A stretch of 64,000 nucleotides of DNA from Aminobacter anthyllidis (GCF_018555685.1 NZ_JAFLWW010000001.1:372001-436000), one strand, 5' to 3'; positions 48,147-57,004 are shown, counted from the stretch's first letter. Notes: generated from the sequence alone by a model not told the origin. Numbers and translations are program-made.

Positions 48147-48607
48147 TACTTGAATGCTCCGTAGTTCTGGATGCCCGAGGTCGCCACGTTCATGAAGGCG
48201 GTCAGCGGGTTCACCTGAAGGGTGTTGATCTGGTTCTGGCCGCCGATCTGCGAGTGCTTACCGGCCATCGTGTAGTTGGCTCGGGCGGCAGTCTGGCGAT
48301 CCTTGGCGTTCTGGATGGAGAGGGCGGACTGGCGACCCTGCTCGGCCTCTCGGGCGGCAGCGGTATTGCCCATCATTCCCTCGCCCTTGGCGGCAACCGC
48401 GGATTTTCCGCGTTCACCCTCTAGGTGGGCCTGATAGGCGTCCTTGTTTGAGGCGTCGGCCTCGACCAGGAACTCACGCTCCTGAGCGGCGTACTCAAGG
48501 CGCGTCTGCTCTCGGACCATCTTCTGGTTTTTGGAGGCGGCACTGGCCTGACCGGCAACCTGGGCGGCACCGGCAGCGAGACCGAGTGCTAGACCGAGGT
48601 CACACAT
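48146..48607 (-). CDS. Internal virion protein B-like (T7 gp14 position)
   Basis: ATG at 48607 gives 153 residues starting MCDLGLALGLAAGAAQ, the Met-Cys start with a hydrophobic Gly/Ala segment typical of gp14 proteins. A long Gln/Ala/Glu coiled coil follows. The longer ORF would overlap the whole gp13-like gene. T7 gp14 crosses the outer membrane during ejection. The gene overlaps the upstream stop by eight bases. Confidence 0.75.
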   Translation of the reverse strand: MCDLGLALGLAAGAAQVAGQASAASKNQKMVREQTRLEYAAQEREFLVEADASNKDAYQAHLEGERGKSAVAAKGEGMMGNTAAAREAEQGRQSALSIQNAKDRQTAARANYTMAGKHSQIGGQNQINTLQVNPLTAFMNVATSGIQNYGAFK

Positions 48608-49085
48608 GGTATTTCTGTCTCCGTATGATGAAGGGGAGGAATGGTTCCCCTCTGGGCCCCAAGCGACGGGCCGGAAGTAGCTCTGCGCCACACCAACGAA
48701 GCCACCGGTGGTGGTCGAAGTTCTTGGCGTGGGTGAAATTGGTGAAGGTGTCGACGGAGGGACGCTCCTCGAACCACCTTTTGATGATGGGTCGGCTGGC
48801 CCTGAGGAAGGCCATGCGGTTATCGACGAGGTCGACGGTCGCACATGCCCAGATCAGGGCGTTCTTCGGGGTCACCTTTCGGATACCAAAGAGCATCACG
48901 GGTTTTTCCCCAGGTGCTGGGCACCCGACTAGGGTTTGGTCAGATAGATCGGCTGATCGCCGAAGGGACCCGAGGAAGTCAGGCTTCCCATAGACGGCGA
49001 TTAGTTCTCGAATATCGGCAGAACGGAGGTTGGCCGCGAGGAACGGAAGGTCGTCCTCACGGACCTCCCGTATCTCTTGGGTCAT
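48600..49085 (-). CDS. Internal virion protein A-like (T7 gp13 position, GNAT-like fold)
   Basis: ATG at 49085 overlaps the tail-tube B stop (TAATG). The 161-residue product has an N-terminal 'REVREDDLPFLAANLRSADIREL' helix-strand, a central 'MLFGIRKVTPKNALIWACATVDLVDNRMAFLRASRPIIKRWFEE' and a C-terminal 'NFTHAKNFDHHRWLRWCGAELL'. This is the order seen in T7 gp13, which has an acetyltransferase-like fold without known activity. It is needed for virion assembly in T7. Confidence 0.7.
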   Translation of the reverse strand: MTQEIREVREDDLPFLAANLRSADIRELIAVYGKPDFLGSLRRSADLSDQTLVGCPAPGEKPVMLFGIRKVTPKNALIWACATVDLVDNRMAFLRASRPIIKRWFEERPSVDTFTNFTHAKNFDHHRWLRWCGAELLPARRLGPRGEPFLPFIIRRQKYHV

Positions 49086-51472
49086 TAGGTCGTCCGTTTC
49101 TTGGTGGGTCGGTAGGAGCCGTGCCACTCCAGGGAGGAGAAGCGGACCCGCCATGGGGTCTCGCCTTCGATCACGATGGACACGGTGTCGGCCTTGCCGT
49201 AGGCCCCGATTGCGAACTTGCCGCTGTCGAGCTTGAAGGACCCGAGGAGGTCCTGGCCGCTGCCGACGATGATGCCGGTATAGGGCTTGATGAAGGTGTC
49301 TCGGCTCTCCGGGGTCACAAGGGCCCTGAAGGGACCCGAGTTGCTGTAGAGGAGCGAGATGCCCCGCAGCTGCAATCGGCCGTCCTGGATGGCGACGAGG
49401 TTGTTGTCGCGCATGTAGATGGGATTGAGCTTCCAGTAGAAGCCAAAGGTCCACCCGATGACGACATCGTTGCTCCTGAGGTCCACGTTCTTGAAGGTGA
49501 TCGTGTTGCCCGAGCGCGAGGTCGGCTTGTAGGTTTTGGCCGACAGAAGTGGTCCGGTGTTGCCGGGGGCCACGACAGCCAGGTGCTTTGCCAGATCGGC
49601 GTCGTTCTGCACCGCGTAGGGCAGGGTGACCGTGGTGTCCTTGCCGTTGAAGGTTGGCGACAGGGCACTGATGTTCAGCCGGAAATCCAGTAGGACGCTG
49701 TCCCGGTCGAGGACCCTATCGGCACCGCTATCGAAGTTGAATGACAGGAGGTGGAGCTTCCCAGCATACTCGGCGGTCAGGATCAGGTGGTCATCCACGA
49801 ACCCTGCGCCCCACAGCTTAAATGGGAACGTCCATTCCTGCCACGAGGACTGCACTTTGCCCTCGCTGTTGAAGTAGTAGTTGTAGAGCCACAGCGACTT
49901 CTGTCTGCCCTTAGAGAGCAGGACGATGATGTCGTCGGAGGACGAGCCCTGGAGCGAGTAGACGCCCGAGGGGATGTACTCGGGGATCGCGTCGGTGACC
50001 GCAGGGGCCACTTGGCGACCAAAGGTACGCTCGACCTGATATTCCCGCAGCTTGGCAAAGCCGCCATTGTCGAAGTCGTCGACGAACAGCACGTTCGACC
50101 CGATGTAGGTCGGGGGAACCATGGGGGCCGCGTTGTAGGCGTTCACCCGCTTGATCGAGACCGTGTTCGGGCTGAGGGTCCCCTCGTTATCCGGGTCGAT
50201 CTTGAACTGATCGTATTTGGAGAACAGGAGTAGGCCATTATCGAACTCGACCCCGTAGTTGACCTGAGCGCCGCTGCTGTTTGGCGAGGCGATGTCGAAG
50301 GGGTCGTCGTCGAGTAGCTGGGTGCATGTCGAGCGATAGAAGTTCTCAAAGGTGCCCACCTGGGACCCGATGCAGTTCTCGTCGCTCAGGACGATCATGC
50401 GGCCCTTGTAGATGAACATCGAGTTGATGGTCTTATCGACGAAGGACGGCGTGGGGTTGCTGTCGTCGTCGCCTACCTCTCGGCCCTTCCAAGAGTGCTG
50501 CTTGAAGGTCCAGGTGCCGTTCTTGTTGTCGACCAGGATGTGGGGCATCGTGGCGTTGTTCAGGCTCTCGCTGGCATTCCAGCCAACGGTCTCCTCCCAG
50601 CCACCAGACGTAAACCAGACCCAGTAGTCGTCCCGGGGGTTACCCATCTCCTGCTTGACCAGGACGAGGCGTCCCAAGGCGTCAAAGTTCGGGAGATCGG
50701 TGAACTCGTCGACAAAGTCGTTGTAGAACTGAAGGGCGTTATTCGAGAAGTCGTCGTGGGTGGTGATGTAGTCACCCTCGGCTGGCAGCTGGATCGAAAA
50801 GATCGAGTTGGAGGCCATGGTCGACGTGAGGCCAGCGATGCCAGCGGCGTTGAGGTCGTTGTTCAGATCGTTAGCGATGGCCGAGGGGGTCGCATCGCCG
50901 GTCGTGAAGATCGCCTTCTGGACGTTGTTGAAGTAGACGGCGTAGTTGGCGTTGTAGCCAGCCCTCTGCTTGACCCACACCGTGCCATGCCTGTTGGGGT
51001 TCCTGCGGGTCACGCCGCCTAACGAGGCACCCGTGAGGGCCGAGGTTTCCGTGACCTTGGTCTTGGTCACCGTCTTGGAGCGGTTCCAGACGAACGTGGT
51101 GTCGCCGAGGGTGATGAAGCCGAGGTTAGCCTGGGCGTCGTCCGTGGCGATATAGGCCCCTGCGGCACCCTCGACGGTCACAGGCTTCACGGTACCGGTC
51201 TTGATGTCGGTCACGTAGATCGCGCCGCCGTGGACGGTGATGCGGTAGGAGCCTGAGGGCTTGTGGATGTTGTGGGTGGCGACGGTCTTACCCGCAGCCG
51301 GGGCGTTACTGACGGCTCCCGCATAGGCCCCACAGGGACGGGTACCGAGGCCGACAGCCACATCAGACCAAGTGTTCTTTAGATCATCGGCGGTGTTGAC
51401 CGCACGAATCTCGGGGGGCTGCTGAGAGACACCCCCGATCAGGTTGGCGAGAGCGCCAGAAACTGATGCCAT
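49085..51472 (-). CDS. Tail tubular protein B (T7 gp12-like nozzle)
   Basis: The 795-residue protein is beta-rich throughout, begins 'MASVSGALANLIGGVSQQPPEIRAVNTADDLKNTWSDVAVGLGTRPC' (the SQQPP-type start is diagnostic of gp12 proteins) and is of T7 length (794). It forms the hexameric nozzle at the end of the short tail. It overlaps both neighbours by one base or so, consistent with a tail-tube operon. Confidence 0.92.
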   Translation of the reverse strand: MASVSGALANLIGGVSQQPPEIRAVNTADDLKNTWSDVAVGLGTRPCGAYAGAVSNAPAAGKTVATHNIHKPSGSYRITVHGGAIYVTDIKTGTVKPVTVEGAAGAYIATDDAQANLGFITLGDTTFVWNRSKTVTKTKVTETSALTGASLGGVTRRNPNRHGTVWVKQRAGYNANYAVYFNNVQKAIFTTGDATPSAIANDLNNDLNAAGIAGLTSTMASNSIFSIQLPAEGDYITTHDDFSNNALQFYNDFVDEFTDLPNFDALGRLVLVKQEMGNPRDDYWVWFTSGGWEETVGWNASESLNNATMPHILVDNKNGTWTFKQHSWKGREVGDDDSNPTPSFVDKTINSMFIYKGRMIVLSDENCIGSQVGTFENFYRSTCTQLLDDDPFDIASPNSSGAQVNYGVEFDNGLLLFSKYDQFKIDPDNEGTLSPNTVSIKRVNAYNAAPMVPPTYIGSNVLFVDDFDNGGFAKLREYQVERTFGRQVAPAVTDAIPEYIPSGVYSLQGSSSDDIIVLLSKGRQKSLWLYNYYFNSEGKVQSSWQEWTFPFKLWGAGFVDDHLILTAEYAGKLHLLSFNFDSGADRVLDRDSVLLDFRLNISALSPTFNGKDTTVTLPYAVQNDADLAKHLAVVAPGNTGPLLSAKTYKPTSRSGNTITFKNVDLRSNDVVIGWTFGFYWKLNPIYMRDNNLVAIQDGRLQLRGISLLYSNSGPFRALVTPESRDTFIKPYTGIIVGSGQDLLGSFKLDSGKFAIGAYGKADTVSIVIEGETPWRVRFSSLEWHGSYRPTKKRTT

Positions 51473-52080
51473 TAAGAGATACGCATGTGGAGCGGTGGGA
51501 GCCCCGAGGCCACGTCATAGACGTTGCTCGCGGACTTCAGGGAGAGAGGCTCGGCAGCAAGCTGCTCGGCGTGGAGCTGGGCCAGGGCGCGGGTCTCGTC
51601 GCCAGTGTCCTCTTGGAGGTTCTGGGCATCGCCGAGTTCGCGAACCTGCATGACCCTAGCGGCCCTGAGGGCGATATAGGACCGAGCGGATGCTGGGAGA
51701 TATTCGAACGCCAACCCAAGGATCAGCATGACCTTGAGGGGACCGGTGAAGGTGAAGGTGTTCTGGAACGGGGTCTGGTTGTAGACCTTCTTGTCCCTTG
51801 AGGTGACCCTGATGTGACGATGCTCTTGGATCGTCTCGATGTGCAGGGTGTTCGCGGGGACGTAGATGTTGCCCTGGTGGTCAGGGTAGAGAATTCGATA
51901 TTCGCGATTGAAGAACCAGCCGGGGGTCTGGACCTCATTGGATACCTCGATCAGCGTGTCGAACGCCTGGGAGGCCTCAAGGGGCAGGACGCCGGTCAGT
52001 GAGTTGACCTTGGTCTCACCCATGTTCTTGAGGATGAGGTTGACCGCCGCGAGTTCGGTCATAGGGGTGAGTGCTGCCAT
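51472..52080 (-). CDS. Tail tubular protein A (T7 gp11-like)
   Basis: The 202-residue protein opens with a helical region ('MTELAAVNLILKNMGETKVNSLTG'). It has a beta core ('WFFNREYRILYPDHQGNIYVPANTLHIE') and a long C-terminal helix ('AARVMQVRELGDAQNLQEDTGDETRALAQLHAEQL'), the standard pattern of gp11 ring proteins that connect portal to nozzle. It overlaps the tube B gene and follows the terminator after the capsid gene. Confidence 0.9.
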   Translation of the reverse strand: MAALTPMTELAAVNLILKNMGETKVNSLTGVLPLEASQAFDTLIEVSNEVQTPGWFFNREYRILYPDHQGNIYVPANTLHIETIQEHRHIRVTSRDKKVYNQTPFQNTFTFTGPLKVMLILGLAFEYLPASARSYIALRAARVMQVRELGDAQNLQEDTGDETRALAQLHAEQLAAEPLSLKSASNVYDVASGLPPLHMRIS

Positions 52081-52099
52081 GGGGATACCCTTGGGAAAG

Positions 52100-52129
52100 A
52101 AAAAAGGGAGCCCCAGTTATGGGACTCCC
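52100..52129 (-). terminator. Rho-independent terminator after the capsid gene (T7 Tphi-like place)
   Basis: On the minus strand GGGAG-T-CCC and GGG-G-CTCCC form a 9-bp stem with one mismatch around an ATAACT loop, followed by six T. It lies 16 bases after the capsid stop and before the tail tube A gene, exactly where T7 has Tphi. It would raise capsid mRNA relative to tail mRNA. Confidence 0.8.
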
Positions 52130-52145
52130 TAGTTGTGTGAGGTGC

Positions 52146-53114
52146 TTACGCAGCGGCCTTCTTGGAGATCAGGCGGATGCACTCGGGGCGCAGAACGCCG
52201 TGACCGCAAGCCTTACGGGTGACCATCAGGGTGCCCTGACGACCAACCTGATATTCCTTCTCCGTCGCGAGGTTCATCAGCGTGACAGTGCCGAGTGCCT
52301 GCTTCTGCATGAGCAGAGCAGCGGTGGACGTACCATCGACCGTGTAGTTGGCGATGTTCGAACCGGCCTGTTTGCCGACGATGCTCTCGACACCGAAGTT
52401 CTTCGACAGGTTGTTGGTCGGGACCACCTCGAACGTGGCAACGCGGAGCTTGCCGCCCGAGTTCTGGTTCGCACCACCGTTACCGAAGTCGCGGTCGAGG
52501 AACGAGCCGTCCTGGATCAGGTCCCAGTACAGCGAAGGCGTCACGTAGACGACGCGGTCGGTCTCCGGGATGTTGGTTGCATCGAAGTAAGCAGCGCCAT
52601 TGTAGATCGAGTCCACGATGTTCTGCAGCGTCGGCGAAGCGCCGATCTTGTCTTCGGTAGCAGCACCCATCTCAGCGACGGCACCGGTATCACCGTTTAC
52701 AGCCGCCTTGGTGGCGATTGCGAACAGGTGCTGGTCATAGGCCTGAGCCAGCGAGTCACCCATCTGGAACGCGAATTCCGAGCGGGTCTCGTAGTGCTTC
52801 ATGGCCTCTTCGAAGTTCGACACGAAGACCGAAGAGATCAGCATGTCGTCGATGGTGATGACCTTCTCACCGTGGTTGATGTCCTGACCCAGGATGACGT
52901 GACCCGGGGTGTGGTACTCAGCCGCAGCCTTGCCGATTGCGGCGAACTGGGCCGACTTACCGGACGTGATGGTGCGCTCGCGGTGACGACCCTTGAGGAC
53001 CGTGCGAGTGTTGAAGACCTTCATCGTTTCGCCCGAGAAGACCTTGAGGTAGAGATTGTCGCTATGCGACGGACCGGCAACGATACCGGCGAGGGTTGCG
53101 CTCGTCTGAGCCAT
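52146..53114 (-). CDS. Major capsid protein (T7 gp10A-like)
   Basis: The 322-residue protein has T7-group coat features: 'DNLYLKVFSGETMKVFNTRTVLKGRHRERTITSGKSAQF' near the N-terminus, 'ADEIDxxxxN'-like 'VITIDDMLISSVFVSNFEEAMKHYETRSEF' and the C-terminal 'QVGRQGTLMVTRKACGHGVLRPECI'. It forms the HK97-fold shell. It follows the scaffold, HNH and tRNA genes and has a long structured leader. Confidence 0.92.
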   Translation of the reverse strand: MAQTSATLAGIVAGPSHSDNLYLKVFSGETMKVFNTRTVLKGRHRERTITSGKSAQFAAIGKAAAEYHTPGHVILGQDINHGEKVITIDDMLISSVFVSNFEEAMKHYETRSEFAFQMGDSLAQAYDQHLFAIATKAAVNGDTGAVAEMGAATEDKIGASPTLQNIVDSIYNGAAYFDATNIPETDRVVYVTPSLYWDLIQDGSFLDRDFGNGGANQNSGGKLRVATFEVVPTNNLSKNFGVESIVGKQAGSNIANYTVDGTSTAALLMQKQALGTVTLMNLATEKEYQVGRQGTLMVTRKACGHGVLRPECIRLISKKAAA

Positions 53115-53302
53115 GTATTTTCCAAAGGGAAGTCAAAAGCGAGCCGTGGCTCGACAGGTGATTTCGTTCGGAAAACTTGGGTTCATCTGCGGTTATCCCC
53201 GAGGGGGCCGGTGATTACTGGCAAGTTTGCTGAGTATCGAAATCAAAGGGGATCGCCCTCCTAAAGAGGAGCGGGGATATGCCTTTTGACGTCTTTGGAT
53301 AT
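53115..53302 (-). other. Structured leader of the capsid transcript
   Basis: No ORF is present. Three hairpins follow the tRNA: CTCCT/AGGAG with AAAG loop (53258-53271), a CCCC/GGGG stem near 53,195 and the perfect 14-base palindrome CGAGCCGTGGCTCG (53140-53153), followed on the transcript by TTTT. These may stabilise the capsid mRNA after tRNA release. No clear phage promoter is seen here. Confidence 0.4.
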
Positions 53303-53376
53303 TGGCTGGAGTGGGAGGAATCGAACCTCCATCGACCCGTTAACAGCGGGCTGCTCTACCGTTGAGCTACATTCCA
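53303..53376 (-). tRNA. tRNA-Asn (anticodon GUU), phage-borne, with encoded CCA
   Basis: The minus strand folds as a complete 74-nt tRNA. Acceptor TGGAATG/CACTCCA has one mismatch, D arm GCTCAACGGTAGAGC, anticodon stem GCCCG/CGGGT with loop CTGTTAA giving GUU, T arm GGTTCGATTCC, then G and CCA. It sits in the late operon between the HNH gene and the capsid gene, so it must be excised from the capsid transcript or made from its own promoter. Confidence 0.9.
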
Positions 53377-53418
53377 GTAAGATGGCCCCAGTTTGCATTG
53401 CAGGGACTGGGGCCGTGG

Positions 53419-53655
53419 TCATTTCCGCTTGGGCTGCTTCTTGCGATTGGCCTTGCGGGATAGGATCGTCAGATTGGACATGCCGGTGGAACCACCAGCT
53501 GCCAGGGGGACCTTGTGATCCACCTCTTTGCCCTTAAGGGCCGCAGCCCCGTGTTTCTTGATCATCGCTCGACGAGCCCGTTTTCGGGCTATGTTGTCGG
53601 CACGGCGATCAGAACGGCGAGAGGCCGCGTATTCTTTCTTGTAGTCTCTCGCCAT
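53419..53655 (-). CDS. Small HNH endonuclease
   Basis: ATG at 53655 is preferred; upstream sequence is a shadow of the scaffold gene. The 78-residue protein is very basic, with an Arg/Lys-rich start (YKKEYAASRRSDRRADNIARKRARR). An HNH fold follows: 'GKEVDHKVPLAAGGSTGMSNLTILSRKANRKK' (D-H, N and N positions). It lacks the usual CxxC zinc pair. Between scaffold and capsid it is likely a free-standing homing-type endonuclease or mobile gene, next to tRNA-Asn. Confidence 0.8.
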   Translation of the reverse strand: MARDYKKEYAASRRSDRRADNIARKRARRAMIKKHGAAALKGKEVDHKVPLAAGGSTGMSNLTILSRKANRKKQPKRK

Positions 53656-53662
53656 CGTGGGA

Positions 53663-54535
53663 TCACATGACGTTCGAACGGGCGAGCTTCGCCATGACCT
53701 GATTGCGGAAGGTTGCATTCGTGTCGTAGCGGGGATCGTTCAGGTCGGCCATGTAGTCGTCCAGGGACGCATAGGCGTTACCACTGGTCTTGCCACCCTT
53801 GCCGACCGTCTCTTCGGGCTCCTCGGAGGCCTCGGCTTTCACCGCTGCATCCATGCGAGCCTTAAGGCCACGGATGGCCATGAGGGCAGTCGCCTTGTTG
53901 TTCGAGTTCACTGCCTTGTCGAACGCGCCCTGTTCGGCGTCGTCGAGGTTGGCAATGGCCCAGTCGATCATCTCGCCGTAGGCCTGTTCACTACCAGCAA
54001 CCTCATAGGCTGCATTGGCTGTGGCCTGAAGGCGGTTGGTCAGACCCTCGACGTAGATGTCGACCATCTCCTTCGGGTAACCTGCGGCTTCCAGCTTGGT
54101 GTAGGTGTCATCCGACAGCTTGCCATCTTTCTGGTACTCGACCGAAATCGTTCGGAGGTCGAGCCCTGCCTTCTTCGTGGCCTCTTCGGCGGCGGCACGT
54201 TCTTCGGCAGTCGGCTGGTTGGCCTGGGGTTCCCGGGGCTCTTCCTCGTCCGTCTTTCCGGAACCGAGCTTGCGCTCCAGTTCCTCATGGGACTTCAGGA
54301 AGGCCTCAACGGTCTTGTATTTCGCGGGGAGCCAATCGGGGCGTTCTTCGTTCGAGCCCGGATCGGCGTCCTCCGCTGCTCCCCCTTGAGCATTCGGTTT
54401 GGCTTCATCGCCTGGGGTGTCGCCCTCAGGGGCGATAAGACCCTCTTCGACGAGTGCCTTGTACGAGTCTTCGATGCTGGGGCCTTTCGAGCCTTCATCG
54501 CCTGTATTGATTGTTACGGTTTCGGCGTTTGCCAT
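53663..54535 (-). CDS. Capsid scaffolding protein (T7 gp9-like)
   Basis: The 290-residue protein is strongly acidic in its first 110 residues (Glu/Asp/Gly/Pro). It then has a helical centre ('LRTISVEYQKDGKLSDDTYTKLEAAGYPKEMVDIYVEGL', a pattern common in T7-group scaffolds). The basic C-terminus includes 'DPRYDTNATFRNQVMAKLARSNVM'. The DPRYxxDxxFRxxVxxKLxxS ending is diagnostic for gp9-type scaffolds. Confidence 0.88.
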   Translation of the reverse strand: MANAETVTINTGDEGSKGPSIEDSYKALVEEGLIAPEGDTPGDEAKPNAQGGAAEDADPGSNEERPDWLPAKYKTVEAFLKSHEELERKLGSGKTDEEEPREPQANQPTAEERAAAEEATKKAGLDLRTISVEYQKDGKLSDDTYTKLEAAGYPKEMVDIYVEGLTNRLQATANAAYEVAGSEQAYGEMIDWAIANLDDAEQGAFDKAVNSNNKATALMAIRGLKARMDAAVKAEASEEPEETVGKGGKTSGNAYASLDDYMADLNDPRYDTNATFRNQVMAKLARSNVM

Positions 54536-54556
54536 GTTTCCTCAAGGGGGTTGGGG

Positions 54557-54934
54557 TTACTTCTTGCGAGGCTTGTCCATGCCGGACAGCATCTTCTTGA
54601 TGGCGTCACCGGCCCCGGCGTTCTTGGCCTGGGCAGCATCGCGGCGGCGTCCTCGGTTGACTGCGGTTTCCCCAATGCGGACGCTTCGGACGATGCGGTC
54701 GCCGATGGTCAACTTCTGGGGGCCCGAGGCCGTGGAGCCGGTCTTGGTGGTGTCGGGGCGAGCCGTGGGAACCGGACCCTTCTTGGGGGTCGGCTGGGCT
54801 GGCTTCGGGGAGGGCTTCGGGGTCTTCTTGCTGGGGCCAGAAGCCAACTTGGTGTTGAACTTCTTGCCACCAAACGTGAAGCCCTTCTTCCCGGCCTTAC
54901 GCGCTGCGGCGAAGGCTTTGTCGAAATTGGACAT
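54557..54934 (-). CDS. Basic Lys/Pro-rich virion or assembly protein
   Basis: The 125-residue protein begins 'MSNFDKAFAAARKAGKKGFTFGGKKFNTKLAS', a start shared by small proteins next to the portal in many T7-like phages. It continues with a disordered Lys/Pro/Thr region and a basic helix. Its stop is followed by 21 bases before the scaffold start. It may correspond in role to T7 gp7.3 (tail assembly), but that is inferred from composition and place. Confidence 0.6.
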   Translation of the reverse strand: MSNFDKAFAAARKAGKKGFTFGGKKFNTKLASGPSKKTPKPSPKPAQPTPKKGPVPTARPDTTKTGSTASGPQKLTIGDRIVRSVRIGETAVNRGRRRDAAQAKNAGAGDAIKKMLSGMDKPRKK

Positions 54935-56580
54935 TACTGAGGGGTTCCTTGGGGTTCCGAGGGGAGCATCCGCTCGCTCGCCGCTTTGGCGAAGGCAGGG
55001 ACACCACCCTTGACGGCATCCATCATCATCTGCTGGGTTGCCTGTCCGGTCTGGGCTTGCTGCACCTTGGCCTGTTCGGCGGCTTGCTGCTCTTCGGTCA
55101 GGAAGAGACCATCGGTGTCGATGGAGAGCGAAACCAGACCACGCATGACGAAGTCTTCGATGTTCAGCTTGCCCTTCAGTTCCTCCTTGAACGGGAGGAT
55201 GATGGAGTTGATTGCGGTCATGTACTTGTTGAAGTCATGGCCACGTCCGAGGGCTTCGATGCCGGTCACGATCTTGGGCTTGGTGACGGGTTTGCCGTCC
55301 GCACCCTTGATGCTCTCGATGTTCGGAATCTTCTTCTCGCGGACCATGCGGTCCATGATGCGGCTGACCAGAGGCAGCTGAAGTTCCTGAGCCAGGAGCG
55401 AATAGACGCCACCCAGCACATCGTCGATGTCCGAGACCATTGCTCGGATTTCCTCGGCGGTGACACGTTCGGCCTGACGCTGAACGGACTTGTTCATCAT
55501 GAAGGCGTGGGTCAGTCGACCGATGAGGTCCTGCAGGGTCGTGTTCGCGGTGGCGAAGTCGGCCTGTTTATCGAACTGCAGCATCGTCACGTCATCAGCG
55601 CGACCCGAGATGACCTCAAGGTTCTCCGCACGAGCGATGTCGATGGCCCGGGTGAGACCCGTGGGGTTCACCATGGGGTTGATCTTCGCGGCGGCAGCGG
55701 TGCCCTCGCGGATCGACTTGGACAGGCTCTCGACGCCCGAAAGGTCGCCGATGTACTCGTCGACGTAGGCGCGGCCATAGTCCTCGTCGTGGAGGTAGCT
55801 CCAGCGGAGAGGCATCACAGGCGAACGGTCATGCTTCCACGAGCCATTCGACTTCGGGAGCTTGAGGCCCCTAATGGACTGGTAGGTGTGGATACGGTCG
55901 CCGTCCCGGTAGAAGACGGTGTAGAGATCGACCTCTTTCTCGTCGACCTTATCGGTGTCGGAGGGGAGGTCACCCTTGGGTGCCAGGAGGGCCTGGACAG
56001 AAGCCGGAAGGGCCTCTCGGGCGATGGTCTCTTTGATGATGACCCGCAGCAGGTTCCCTTCGAAATCCCGCTGGACCACATAGCGGTCGAGGCGGAATAC
56101 CTTCAGATTACCCTTGGCGGGGAGGTATAGGAGGACGTTGCCCGAAACGATAAGCTGCTTCAGGGCTTCGACTAGTGCGGCGCGGATTGCCAGACCCTCG
56201 ATCTCGTCCATGACGGATCGCTCGATCTCATTCAGCTTCTTCTCGACCCCCGAACGCATCGCGGTGGATGCGCTCAGTTCCTCGACCACCTGATCGGTGA
56301 CCGACAGTCGGAACATGGGGGAGTTGGCGGGAAGGATCGTCATCAGCAGTTTGGACGTCAACGTATTGACGCCATGGGAGCCGATGGACTGAAACGGGGT
56401 ACTGAGGCGTTGGCCTGATGTGTAACCGTCAGGCGGCATGAGAGACGGGATGGTAAGCTTCGCGTTCTCTCGGGCTCGGTCCAGGAAGTTCTGTCGATCC
56501 GAACTCAGTCGTTCGTAGATCGCAGCAACGGTTTCCTCTTCCTCCGCGACCACACCATTGTTGGCGGGGTCGATGGTCAA
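54934..56580 (-). CDS. Portal protein (T7 gp8-like head-tail connector)
   Basis: The 548-residue protein starts with TTG at 56580. It shows T7-group portal signatures: 'SQRLSTPFQSIGSHGVNTLTSKLLMTILPANSPMFRL'-type N-terminal region, 'PLRWSYLHDEDYGRAYVDEYIGDLSGVESLSKSI' and 'RVTAEEIRAMVSDIDDVLGGVYSLLAQELQLPLV'. The C-terminus is Gln/Ala-rich and extends into the capsid. Length matches T7 gp8 (536). It overlaps the next gene by one base. Confidence 0.92.
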   Translation of the reverse strand: MTIDPANNGVVAEEEETVAAIYERLSSDRQNFLDRARENAKLTIPSLMPPDGYTSGQRLSTPFQSIGSHGVNTLTSKLLMTILPANSPMFRLSVTDQVVEELSASTAMRSGVEKKLNEIERSVMDEIEGLAIRAALVEALKQLIVSGNVLLYLPAKGNLKVFRLDRYVVQRDFEGNLLRVIIKETIAREALPASVQALLAPKGDLPSDTDKVDEKEVDLYTVFYRDGDRIHTYQSIRGLKLPKSNGSWKHDRSPVMPLRWSYLHDEDYGRAYVDEYIGDLSGVESLSKSIREGTAAAAKINPMVNPTGLTRAIDIARAENLEVISGRADDVTMLQFDKQADFATANTTLQDLIGRLTHAFMMNKSVQRQAERVTAEEIRAMVSDIDDVLGGVYSLLAQELQLPLVSRIMDRMVREKKIPNIESIKGADGKPVTKPKIVTGIEALGRGHDFNKYMTAINSIILPFKEELKGKLNIEDFVMRGLVSLSIDTDGLFLTEEQQAAEQAKVQQAQTGQATQQMMMDAVKGGVPAFAKAASERMLPSEPQGTPQ

Positions 56581-56594
56581 TGAATTCTCGGGGG

Positions 56595-56795
56595 TTAGAC
56601 TGAGATGCCGCTAGGGGCCTTAGGGATACCGAGGTTAGTGCCGAGACCAGTTGTGGTCCGATACTTCTTGGTGCCAATGGCAAGCGGATTGGTCTTGCTG
56701 TCGTCGACCGCCGTCTTCTTCTTCGGGGCGGCCTGGGTCAGAACCTCAGGCGGTGGGGCCGGGGCTTCAACCTCGGGGGTGTCTCCGAAACACAT
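56595..56795 (-). CDS. Small virion protein, 66 residues (MCFGDTP start)
   Basis: The product begins MCFGDTPEVEAPAPPPEVLTQ and is Pro/Lys/Thr-rich, without secondary structure except a short end. Short Met-Cys proteins next to the portal gene are common in T7-like phages, some of them virion components such as T7 gp6.7. It ends 14 bases before the portal start. Function unknown. Confidence 0.6.
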   Translation of the reverse strand: MCFGDTPEVEAPAPPPEVLTQAAPKKKTAVDDSKTNPLAIGTKKYRTTTGLGTNLGIPKAPSGISV

Positions 56796-56990
56796 TTACG
56801 TTTCCTGGTCTTGGTGAGAGCAGATACCGGCTAAATGGTCGATGACTTCCTGAGCCCCTTGGTATCTGAAAAGTTGTTGTTCGTTTCGAACGCTCTTGAA
56901 GCCCTCCAGAGGGAAGGTCTCCTTGAGATACCTTAGGAGTTCCTGAGTAACTTGGGGAACTGAGGGATCGGTTTGGAAAATCTGTTGCAT
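56796..56990 (-). CDS. 64-residue protein, first gene of the late operon
   Basis: The product (MQQIFQTDPSVPQVTQELLRYLKETFPLEGFKSVRNEQQLFRYQGAQEVIDHL...) is a helix-strand-helix protein. It directly follows the candidate phage promoter at 57,008 and ends at the next start. A similar small gene stands before the portal in other T7-like phages. Function unknown. Confidence 0.55.
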   Translation of the reverse strand: MQQIFQTDPSVPQVTQELLRYLKETFPLEGFKSVRNEQQLFRYQGAQEVIDHLAGICSHQDQET

Positions 56991-57004
56991 GATCTTCGTT
57001 GTGT

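Noticed and set aside
47061-48164. Plus-strand ORF of 367 residues opposite the gp15-position gene
   Set aside because: Val/Gly/Leu-rich antisense shadow of a GC-rich gene; no domain and no ribosome-binding site.
53657-56130. Long plus-strand ORFs (427 and 393 residues) opposite scaffold and portal
   Set aside because: Antisense reading of strongly supported T7-type genes; composition follows the complementary codons.
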